This document shows, one piece after another, positions 33,005 through 40,268 of a stretch of 43,017 bases of DNA. A model generated the notes under the pieces. The model did no database searches, was not told the origin of the DNA, and saw nothing but the letters and a program-made list of their open reading frames with translations. The DNA comes from Acidobacteriota bacterium (GTDB taxonomy: Bacteria; Acidobacteriota; Holophagae; Holophagales; Holophagaceae). Made by a program: the position numbers and the translations under genes. The stretch covers positions 98,535 to 141,551 of the forward strand of contig JAJYRN010000008.1 in the NCBI GenBank assembly GCA_021794095.1, written 5' to 3'. How positions within the stretch are numbered: position 1 is the stretch's first letter; every line of letters starts with the position of its first letter.

Positions 33005-35635
33005 ATGACCCTGCGTTTACCTTCCACGCCCCGCGTGGCCGCCATGCCGCTTTCCGCGCAGACTCGCCTCGGCCCCTACCGCATCCTCGCGCCCATCGGC
33101 GCCGGCGGCATGGGCGAGGTGTACCGCGCCCAGGATGCCCACCTCGACCGGGAGGTGGCCCTGAAGGTGCTGCCGGAGGCCTTCGCGCAGGATCCCGACC
33201 GCCTGCGGCGCTTCGAGCGCGAAGCCCGGATGCTCAGCGCCTTGAATCATCCCAACATCCTGGCCATCCATGATCTGGGGAACGAGGGAGGAGCGCCGTA
33301 CCTCGTGATGGAACTGCTGGAGGGGGAAACCCTGCGCCAGCGGCTCCAGAAGCAGCCCATTCCCGGGCGGAAAGTCGTGGCGCTCGCCCTGCAGGTGGCG
33401 GCGGGGCTTTCCGCCGCCCATGAGAAAGGCATCCTCCACCGCGACCTCAAACCCGGGAACCTGTTTCTCTGCCGGGACGGCCGGGTGAAGATCCTCGATT
33501 TCGGCCTGGCGAAGGTGTCCGGTCCCTTGGGTTCGGAAGGCGATACCCGCACGGGGCTCTCCGGGGCCGAAGAGACCGTGGGCACCCCAGGCTACATGAG
33601 CCCCGAGCAGGTGCGTGGCGAACCGCTGGACGCCCGGAGCGATCTCTTCAGCCTGGGCGTGGTGATGTGGGAGATGCTCTCCGGCCAGAACCCCTTCCAG
33701 CGGGACAGCGCTGTGGAGACGCTGCACGCGACGCTGAAAGAGGAGCCCCCGGATCTGGATCCGGGACTCAGGATCCCGCCCGATCTGGCCAGGATCGTGG
33801 ACACCTGCCTGGCCAAGGATCCCGCCGCCCGCTTCCACAGCGCCCACGACCTGGCCTTCGCCCTGGAACACCTGGAGCCGAGCCTCCCACCCTCCGGCAC
33901 GGGATCGTTCCCTGGGTTCCGGTCCGCCTCCTTCCGGCGGAAGGGCCTATCCCTGGCCGCAGTGGTCCTGGCCACCGGTGTGCTCGCCGCCGCAGCCGCG
34001 ATCTGGTGGCCCCGGTACCGGGCCTCACCACCCTACGACCCCCGCTGCGTGGCCATCCTGCCCTTCGAGAACCGGACCGGGGACGCTTCCCTGGAACCCC
34101 TGGGACAGCGAGTGGTGGAACTCCTGCGCCAGGACCTCCAGCCCGTGGAGGATCTCCGGGTGGCGCCGGATGTGCCCGCCAGTGGGCCCAGCGCGCCGCG
34201 GCGCGTGGCGGAGGCGACCCGGGCGCGGTTTGTGGCGGCAGGTTCGTACTACCTGGAGGACGGAGAACTGGCGTTCCTGGGCCGTCTCGAGGATCCCTGG
34301 TCGGGCCGCGTGATCTACCAGCTGGGCCCGTGGCGCGCCCCGATCCGCCAACCGGGCCCCGCTCTGGCCGAGCTGCGGCAGCGGATGGGCGGGGCGGTGG
34401 CCTGGTCCTATGACAACGCCTTCCGCTATCCCCCCGGCGCCGTGCGTCCCCCGCGCCTCGATGCCCTGCAGGTGTACCAAAAAGTGATGAACGAGTACGG
34501 CGCCACGCCAACGCAGAACCTCCTGCCCCGCTTCGAACAGGCCATCGCCATGGATCCTGACTTCTTCCCCCTGCGCCTCGATGCCTTCGACGCCTGGACC
34601 ACTCCGGGCATGGAGCGGATGGACAAGGGGGCCGAGCAGGTGGCCGCCATGGAAGCGAGGGTTGACCGGACGCCTGTGGAGCGGAACCTGGCCCGGATGG
34701 CCCGCTCAGCGCTGGAAGGCTGGCGGGAGGACATGTTGAAGGCCGAGGAGGAGCTCGCAGCCCTGATGCCGGATACCCCCTTGATTCAACTCCGCCTCGC
34801 CCAGGGGCTGGCCGCCATGAACCTGCCGGGCCGGGCGATCCCCATCCTCCAGAGGGTACCCGACGATTGGGCCGGCAAGGATGCGGCCGTCGCCCCCATG
34901 CTGGTCTACACCCTCTGCTGGGCCTATCACGCCCGGGGAGACTATGCGGCAGAGCTGGAGGCGGCCCGGGCCGCCCAGGCCCGGGCCGGGGCTCAGCTCA
35001 GCCTGCGGCAGCCGGAAGTCTCGGCCCTCGTGGGCCTGGGCCGGGTGGAGGAAATCGAACGGCTGCTCTCGTCCCTGTCCGCGGCGACCCTCGGCCGCGG
35101 CGGAACAGGGGGCCTCGGGGCTGTGCGGAGCATGGCCATGCTGGAGTTTCGGGTTCACGGGCCCCGGGACGAGGCCCGGCGACTGGCGGAGCAGCAGCGG
35201 ATCGAGATCCTGGAGGCTCCACCGGCCTTCCAGAAGGCCAGACGCGTGGCCCTGGTCATGGCTCTCCTCTGCCTCGACCGCCCGGAAGAGGCCTTGCCGA
35301 TCTGCCGGGAACTCTCGTCGGAAGCACCCGACCGGATTCTCTACCAGGGCTTTCTGGGCGCCATCCTGGCCCGCCTGGGCCGCAGCGAAGAAGCCCGTCA
35401 GGTCGAAGCCAAGCTTGCGGGGCTCACCCGGCCCTACCTGCGGGGGGAGCACACCTACTGGCGAGCCTGTATCGCCGCCCAGCTGGGCGAGAAGGACCGG
35501 GCTGTCGAACTCCTCCGGAAGGCCTTCGCCCAGGGGAGGTACCTGGACTATTTCGGAGCCACCCACCGGGCGATCTTCCTGGAACCGCTTCGGGGCTACC
35601 CGCCCTTCGAGGAACTCACCCGGCTCCGTGGCTGA
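33005..35635 (+). CDS. Transmembrane Ser/Thr protein kinase (PknB-like) with large C-terminal helical-repeat domain
   Basis: The 876-residue product has a complete Hanks-type kinase domain (about 24-290): P-loop IGAGGMGEVY, K54, HRDLKPGN (145-152), DFGLAK (165-170) and GTPGYMSPEQ. A membrane helix follows (about 315-336, LSLAAVVLATGVLAAAAAIWW). The outer part has an AILPFENRTGDASLEPLG segment, then TPR-like helices to the end. The layout implies sensing outside and phosphorylation inside. The ATG at 33005 is used; ATG 33044 (MPLSAQTRLGPY) is closer to the domain edge. It is divergent from the FHA-PP2C gene. Confidence 0.92.
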   Translation: MTLRLPSTPRVAAMPLSAQTRLGPYRILAPIGAGGMGEVYRAQDAHLDREVALKVLPEAFAQDPDRLRRFEREARMLSALNHPNILAIHDLGNEGGAPYLVMELLEGETLRQRLQKQPIPGRKVVALALQVAAGLSAAHEKGILHRDLKPGNLFLCRDGRVKILDFGLAKVSGPLGSEGDTRTGLSGAEETVGTPGYMSPEQVRGEPLDARSDLFSLGVVMWEMLSGQNPFQRDSAVETLHATLKEEPPDLDPGLRIPPDLARIVDTCLAKDPAARFHSAHDLAFALEHLEPSLPPSGTGSFPGFRSASFRRKGLSLAAVVLATGVLAAAAAIWWPRYRASPPYDPRCVAILPFENRTGDASLEPLGQRVVELLRQDLQPVEDLRVAPDVPASGPSAPRRVAEATRARFVAAGSYYLEDGELAFLGRLEDPWSGRVIYQLGPWRAPIRQPGPALAELRQRMGGAVAWSYDNAFRYPPGAVRPPRLDALQVYQKVMNEYGATPTQNLLPRFEQAIAMDPDFFPLRLDAFDAWTTPGMERMDKGAEQVAAMEARVDRTPVERNLARMARSALEGWREDMLKAEEELAALMPDTPLIQLRLAQGLAAMNLPGRAIPILQRVPDDWAGKDAAVAPMLVYTLCWAYHARGDYAAELEAARAAQARAGAQLSLRQPEVSALVGLGRVEEIERLLSSLSAATLGRGGTGGLGAVRSMAMLEFRVHGPRDEARRLAEQQRIEILEAPPAFQKARRVALVMALLCLDRPEEALPICRELSSEAPDRILYQGFLGAILARLGRSEEARQVEAKLAGLTRPYLRGEHTYWRACIAAQLGEKDRAVELLRKAFAQGRYLDYFGATHRAIFLEPLRGYPPFEELTRLRG

Positions 35636-35679
35636 GGGTGACGGATGCGGCGGATAATGGAACGTCAGCCGGAGGCCCC

Positions 35680-36333
35680 ATGCGCTTCGTATTCGAGCAG
35701 CTCCGTCTCGGCGGCGACCGCAACTTCGCCTACCTGCTGGGGGACCGGGAGGCCGGCGAGGGGCTGCTGGTGGACCCCTCCTTCGATCCGGCGGCGGCCG
35801 TGGCCCGGGCGCGGGCCCAGGGGCTGCGGATCACGGCCATCCTGAACACCCATGGCCACGCCGACCACACCAACGGCAATGCCGGAGCCCAGACCCTCAC
35901 GGGCGCCCCGGTGCTGGGCGGTCCGGGCCATCCCGGACCCGTGGACCGGACCCTGAAGGATGGCGACCGCATTCCCTTCGGCGGATTCGCGGTGAAGGTC
36001 TGGCAGGTGCCCGGCCACTGCCCGGATCACCTGGCCTTCCTCGTGGAGCACCAGGCCGCGGGAATCACCGGCGATCTGCTCTTCGTGGGCAAGGTGGGCG
36101 GCACGATGAGCGAGGCGGACGCCCGCACCGAATGGGACAGCCTCCAGCGCCTCCTGCGGGAGTGGCCGCCGGAGACGACGGTGTGGCCCGGCCACGACTA
36201 CGGGGCCCGGCCCAGCTCGACGATGGCCTGGGAGCGCGTCGGCAACCCGTTCCTCCAGTGCCCGGATGTCGCGGCCTTCATCGCCCTCAAGGCCGAGTGG
36301 CCCACCTTCAAGGCCCGACACGGGCTGCGGTGA
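35680..36333 (+). CDS. MBL-fold metallohydrolase (glyoxalase II-like)
   Basis: The 217-residue product is a small metallo-beta-lactamase-fold hydrolase. Metal ligands are THGHADHTNG (HxHxDH), the later His in PGHCPDHL, the Asp in ITGDLLFVGKVG and the His in WPGHDYG. It resembles glyoxalase II-type thioester hydrolases or persulfide dioxygenases; substrate unknown. The ATG at 35680 has GGAGG five bases upstream, and the open frame before it lies inside the kinase gene. A degenerate copy of the repeat core (ACGAGGGGGGAC, 36339-36350) sits 5 bp after the stop. Confidence 0.9.
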   Translation: MRFVFEQLRLGGDRNFAYLLGDREAGEGLLVDPSFDPAAAVARARAQGLRITAILNTHGHADHTNGNAGAQTLTGAPVLGGPGHPGPVDRTLKDGDRIPFGGFAVKVWQVPGHCPDHLAFLVEHQAAGITGDLLFVGKVGGTMSEADARTEWDSLQRLLREWPPETTVWPGHDYGARPSSTMAWERVGNPFLQCPDVAAFIALKAEWPTFKARHGLR

Positions 36334-36338
36334 TGTGA

Positions 36339-36373
36339 AACGAGGGGGGACCGACCGGAAAGGTCGAGCCGAG
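36339..36373. repeat. Solitary copy of the repeat core after the MBL-hydrolase stop
   Basis: ACGAGGGGGGACCGACCGG occurs 5 bp after the stop codon, followed by a small hairpin CGACC-GGAAA-GGTCG. It matches the first arm of the array units in the same orientation relative to the preceding gene, but it is not amplified. Confidence 0.55.
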
Positions 36374-36437
36374 CCGCAGACCGCCCCTGGGCGCCCCGAC
36401 CCCACGGACTATGATCATGCGAAGGGAGGGCACACCC

Positions 36438-37391
36438 ATGGTCCATGGCGAGGCATCCCAGGAGCAGCCAGCGGCGGGGCCGGGCCTGGGCCGCGTGGTG
36501 GTGGCCGGAGGTACCGGCCTGGTCGGGCGGGCGCTGGTGAAGACCCTGGTGGCCCGCGGCGCCGAGGTCACCGTACTGACCCGGCGGCCCGGCTCCGCCG
36601 TGCTGCCCCCGGGCGCGAAGGCCCTGGGCTGGGAGCACCCGGCCAAGACACTGGAAGGCGCCGACGCGGTGTTCAACCTCGCGGGGGAAGGCATCGCCGA
36701 CCGGCGCTGGACCGCGGCACGGAAACGGGCGCTGCTCCAGAGCCGCGTGGCCCCCACCGAAGAACTGGTCGCGGCCCTGGCGGCCTGCACCCGGCGCCCG
36801 TCCGTGCTGGTGAACGCCTCGGCCATCGGCTACTACGGCGCGCGACCCGACGACACCCCCGTGAGCGAGGCCAGCCCCGCTGGGACGGGTTTTCTGCCGG
36901 AGCTCTGCCAGGCCTGGGAGGCCGCGGCCCTGCCGGCGGTGGATCTGGGCGTGCGGGTGGTGCTGCCCCGCCTCGGCGTGGTGCTGGCCGAGCAGGGCGG
37001 CGCCCTGCCGAAGATGGCCCGGCCGGTCCGCCTCTTTGCCGGCGCCTGCCTGGGAACGGGCCGCCAGGGCCTCAGCTGGATCCACCTGCGTGATCTGGTG
37101 GCCCTGCTGGTGGACGCCGCCACGAACCCGGCCTGGGAGGGCCCGGTCAACGCCACCGCCCCGGAACCCGTCAGCCATGCGGTGTTCATGGCGCTGCTCG
37201 CCAAGCGGCTCCATCGCCCGCTGCTGCCCATCCCCGGATTCCTCACCCATGCCGCCCTGCGCCTGGCCCTCGGGGAGATGGGCCGGGATCTACTGCTGCA
37301 GGGGGCCTTCGTGTACCCGGGCAAGGCCGAGGCCCTGGACTTCCCCTTCCGCTTCCCCTCGCCGGAGGCGGCCCTGGAGGATCTGTTGTAG
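36438..37391 (+). CDS. TIGR01777 family NAD-dependent epimerase/dehydratase-like protein (YfcH-like)
   Basis: The 317-residue product is an extended short-chain dehydrogenase: a Rossmann motif (VVVAGGTGLVGRALVKTL), NLAGEGIADRRWTAARKRALLQSRV, the active-site-like SAIGYYG and a C-terminal domain typical of TIGR01777 (FLTHAALRLALGEMGRDLLLQG). Its reaction is unknown; some relatives are implicated in cell division or lipid-linked chemistry. The ATG at 36438 is chosen because GGAGGG lies seven bases upstream; ATG 36411 adds 9 residues. It is followed by pabA after 53 bp. Confidence 0.88.
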   Translation: MVHGEASQEQPAAGPGLGRVVVAGGTGLVGRALVKTLVARGAEVTVLTRRPGSAVLPPGAKALGWEHPAKTLEGADAVFNLAGEGIADRRWTAARKRALLQSRVAPTEELVAALAACTRRPSVLVNASAIGYYGARPDDTPVSEASPAGTGFLPELCQAWEAAALPAVDLGVRVVLPRLGVVLAEQGGALPKMARPVRLFAGACLGTGRQGLSWIHLRDLVALLVDAATNPAWEGPVNATAPEPVSHAVFMALLAKRLHRPLLPIPGFLTHAALRLALGEMGRDLLLQGAFVYPGKAEALDFPFRFPSPEAALEDLL

Positions 37392-37444
37392 GAAGGCGAA
37401 CCGGCAGCTTTGACGGATGCCGTTCCGCCAGGTACACCTGTTCC

Positions 37445-38014
37445 ATGTCCCGCGTGCTTCTTCTGGATCATTTCGATTCCTTCACCTTCAATGTGGCGCA
37501 CGGGCTGGCAGCCGCCGGGGCGGAGGTCCAGGTGTTGCGCGTGGATGCAGTCTCCGTGGACGATCTGGCCGCGATCGAGGCGGATCTGCTGGTGCTCGGT
37601 CCGGGCCCGGGGCGCCCCAAAGACGCCACTTCGGCGCTGGCCCTGGTCTCCCGCCTCGCCGGGAGGCTCCCCATCCTCGGAATCTGCCTGGGGCACCAGG
37701 TCCTGGCCCTGGCCTTCGGCGGACGGGTCGGACCGGCCCCGGCCCCCGTCCACGGGAAGGTCTCGCGCATCCACCACGATGGGCGGGGGCTCTTCGCGGG
37801 GCTGCCGGATCCGCTGGACGTGGGCCGGTACCACTCCCTGGCCGTCTCGGAGCTGCCTGAACCTCTCGACGGCTGCGCCTGGGCCGAAGACGGCACCCTG
37901 ATGGCCCTGCGCCATCGGAACCTGCCCATCGCGGGTCTCCAATTCCACCCGGATTCCTTCCTCACGCCCCAGGGCGGTCAGCTGTGGCGCCATGCCCTCT
38001 CGCTGGGTCACTGA
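37445..38014 (+). CDS. pabA: Aminodeoxychorismate/anthranilate synthase glutaminase subunit
   Basis: The 189-residue class I glutamine amidotransferase supplies ammonia to the chorismate-binding subunit encoded next. The start LLLDHFDSFTFNVAHGL is typical; the nucleophile is C81 in GICLGHQ. The catalytic His is H168, but the usual HPES reads HPDS, so the triad Glu is Asp (D170). It is assigned to p-aminobenzoate rather than tryptophan because the partner has the PabB signature and a pabC-like gene follows. It overlaps pabB by 23 bp, implying translational coupling. Confidence 0.9.
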   Translation: MSRVLLLDHFDSFTFNVAHGLAAAGAEVQVLRVDAVSVDDLAAIEADLLVLGPGPGRPKDATSALALVSRLAGRLPILGICLGHQVLALAFGGRVGPAPAPVHGKVSRIHHDGRGLFAGLPDPLDVGRYHSLAVSELPEPLDGCAWAEDGTLMALRHRNLPIAGLQFHPDSFLTPQGGQLWRHALSLGH

Positions 38015-39248
38015 GCACTGGCAGACCGAAGCGGGAACCCTGGACCCGGATGCGCTCCTGGCCCACCCGCCCCGGGTTCCCTTCACCCTGCTCCACGGCG
38101 CGGGGCGCTTCGTGGTGTGGGCGGAGGAGCCCCTAGCCCACCTGGGGGTGGAGGACCTGGCGGACCTCCACTGGGAACGCATCGGAGCGGCCCCGCCCCT
38201 GATGCCGGACCTCCTGGGCTTCGTGGCCTACGAGTACGGCTACCGGCTGGATGCCAGCCTCCCATTGCCCCCAGCCGTGGCGGATCCGATCCCGGACCTC
38301 CGCTTCACCCTCCATGCCCGCGTCCTCGTGGCGGACCGGGCCACGGGGCGCCTGCACCGGGCCGTCCGGACCCTCCCTCCCGAGGTCGAGACGCGGCCTC
38401 CGGCCCTGGGACAGGGCTCCTTCCGGACCCGCAAGGCGGGGGACACGGACACCCCGGAGGCCTATGCCGCCAAGGTGGCGCGGATCCGGGAGGAGATCGC
38501 CCGGGGCAACGTGTACCAGGTCAATCTCTCGCGGCAGGAAGCCTGGGCGATCCAGGGCGATCTGGCGGAACTGGCCCGCAGGCTCCACGCGGCCAACCCC
38601 GCGCCCTATTCGGCCTTAGTGGCGGACCCGGCCTTCGTCCTGCTGTCCAGCAGCCCCGAATCCTTTCTCCGCTGGGGCCAGGGCCTGATCCGCAGCCGGC
38701 CCATCAAGGGCACCGCCCCCCGCGCCGCGGACCCCGCGCAGGATGAGGCCCTGGCCCGGGAGCTGCGATCGAGCGCCAAGAACCGCGCCGAACTGGCCAT
38801 GATCGTGGACCTGCTGCGCAACGATCTGGCGCGGCTCTGCTCGCCCGTCGTGCGGGTCGAAGGCTTCCCGATCCTCGAATCCTACGCGAACGTCCACCAC
38901 CTGGTGGCGGACATCGTGGGCACCCTCGCGGGGCCGCTCCGCCTGGCATCCCTGCTCGCGGCCCTCTTCCCGGGCGGATCCATCACCGGCTGCCCCAAGC
39001 TCGCGGCCATGGGCTTGATCCGCGCCCTGGAGCCCGCGCCCCGCCGCATCTACTGCGGTGCGCTCGGCTGGATGACCCACGACCTGGCCGCCGGGGAATG
39101 GGCGCTGCCCATCCGCACCGCCTGGGCGGCGGACAGCCTGCTGCGGTTCGGCGTGGGCGGCGGCGTGGTGTGGGACTCGGATCCCCGCGAGGAGTACGAA
39201 GAGACCCTTCACAAGGGCAGGAGCCTGGTCCAATGCTTGAACTCGTGA
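37992..39248 (+). CDS. pabB: Aminodeoxychorismate synthase component I
   Basis: The 418-residue chorismate-binding enzyme adds ammonia to chorismate to give 4-amino-4-deoxychorismate for folate. The PIKGT motif carries the lysine that distinguishes PabB from anthranilate synthase (PIAGT). Other family motifs are NVYQVNLSRQ, KNRAELAMIVDLLRNDLARLC, FPGGSITGCPK and FGVGGGVVWDSDPREEYEET. The N-terminus is short compared with E. coli PabB but complete enough to include LGFVAYEYGYRLD. It overlaps pabA by 23 bp and pabC by 16 bp, making a tight three-gene module. Confidence 0.95.
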   Translation: MPSRWVTEHWQTEAGTLDPDALLAHPPRVPFTLLHGAGRFVVWAEEPLAHLGVEDLADLHWERIGAAPPLMPDLLGFVAYEYGYRLDASLPLPPAVADPIPDLRFTLHARVLVADRATGRLHRAVRTLPPEVETRPPALGQGSFRTRKAGDTDTPEAYAAKVARIREEIARGNVYQVNLSRQEAWAIQGDLAELARRLHAANPAPYSALVADPAFVLLSSSPESFLRWGQGLIRSRPIKGTAPRAADPAQDEALARELRSSAKNRAELAMIVDLLRNDLARLCSPVVRVEGFPILESYANVHHLVADIVGTLAGPLRLASLLAALFPGGSITGCPKLAAMGLIRALEPAPRRIYCGALGWMTHDLAAGEWALPIRTAWAADSLLRFGVGGGVVWDSDPREEYEETLHKGRSLVQCLNS

Positions 39249-40003
39249 CGGCAAGGGCCACCGACATCGCCGATTCGGACGCCCGGCACGGCTGGGGCTG
39301 TTTCGAGACCCTCCGCGTGGAGAAGGGCCGCCCCCGCTGGCTCGAACGCCATCTGGCCCGGCTGGCCGGCGGGTGCGCCTTCCTGGGCCTCGAGCCCCCG
39401 CCGCCTCCCGCATCCGTTCGGGCCTTCCTGGGCGCCCTCCCCCTCCTCGGGCCTGACCTCACGTCTGGCTTCGAAGGCACCCTCCGCTTGATCGCCGTGG
39501 ATGGCTGCCTGCTCGTGCGCCTCGATGGGCGGCCGGCCCCTCCCGCCGAGCCCCTCCGGGCCTGCCTCTCCACCCGCGTGACCCGCTGCTCCGCCTCGCC
39601 GCTCAACCGCTTCAAGACCCTCAGCTACCTTGAGAATCGGCTGCTCCAGGTCGAAGCCGGGGAGCGGCGGGCCTTCGAGGCCCTGGCCCTCAACGAATCG
39701 GGCCGGTTGACGGATGGCGGTCGCACCACCTTGGTGCTCCGGAAGGGTGGACGCTGGCTCACCCCGCCCGCGGAGGACGGCGCGCTTCCAGGCATCGCCC
39801 GGGGACTGCTGCTGGAGGCTGGGCTCGCGGAAGAGGCTCGCCTCCGGCCCGAGGATCTCCCAAAGGCCGAGGGAGCCCTGCTGGTGAACGCCCTGCGGGG
39901 CCTGATGGTGCTCAGTGACGTGGCAGGCTGGTCCCGCTGGACGGGGACTCCCGCAGGCCTCGGCGGCCTGCAACGGGTGCTGAACGGGCCACCTCGGGCG
40001 TGA
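39233..40003 (+). CDS. pabC: Class IV aminotransferase, probable aminodeoxychorismate lyase
   Basis: The 256-residue PLP enzyme probably converts aminodeoxychorismate to p-aminobenzoate and pyruvate, completing the steps begun by pabA and pabB. The start (RHGWGCFETLRVEKGRPRWLERHLARL) is typical, and the PLP lysine is K128 in NRFKTLSYLENRL. The usual Glu in the GxxxE segment is replaced: LNESGRLTDGGRTTLVL has D161. It is somewhat divergent from well-studied PabC, so a related class IV enzyme is possible; context favours PabC. It overlaps pabB by 16 bp. Confidence 0.82.
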   Translation: MLELVTARATDIADSDARHGWGCFETLRVEKGRPRWLERHLARLAGGCAFLGLEPPPPPASVRAFLGALPLLGPDLTSGFEGTLRLIAVDGCLLVRLDGRPAPPAEPLRACLSTRVTRCSASPLNRFKTLSYLENRLLQVEAGERRAFEALALNESGRLTDGGRTTLVLRKGGRWLTPPAEDGALPGIARGLLLEAGLAEEARLRPEDLPKAEGALLVNALRGLMVLSDVAGWSRWTGTPAGLGGLQRVLNGPPRA

Positions 40004-40010
40004 TCCGCTC

Positions 40011-40268
40011 CTTCAGCCTTCCTTTTCGAGCATGCCGAAGCGGGCCAGGGGGGGTCCCGCTCCGCGAGCCCTTGGCGAGCGGGAGGGCCATCCAGGCGGA
40101 TGGCCCGTTCGCGGGCTGCCAGGTGGATCCTGAGCCCGCTTCAGCCTTCCTTTTCGAGCATGCCGAAGCGGGCCAGGGGGGGTCCCGCTCCGCGAGCCCT
40201 TGGCGAGCGGGAGGGCCATCCAGGCGGATGGCCCGTTCGCGGGCTGCCAGGTGGATCCTGAGCCTGCT
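40011..40268. repeat. 128-bp tandem repeat including the 3' end of the helicase gene
   Basis: The sequence CTTCAGCCTTCCTTTTCGAG recurs at 40011, 40139 and 40267, a 128-bp period. The third occurrence is the real end of the helicase gene; the two others are copies of its last 11-12 codons (LARFGMLEKEG plus stop) joined to about 90 bp of spacer. The spacer contains perfect inverted repeats such as GGGCCATCC/GGATGGCCC and CCCGCT/AGCGGG. Copies are nearly identical. It fills the gap between the convergent pabC and helicase genes. Confidence 0.93.
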
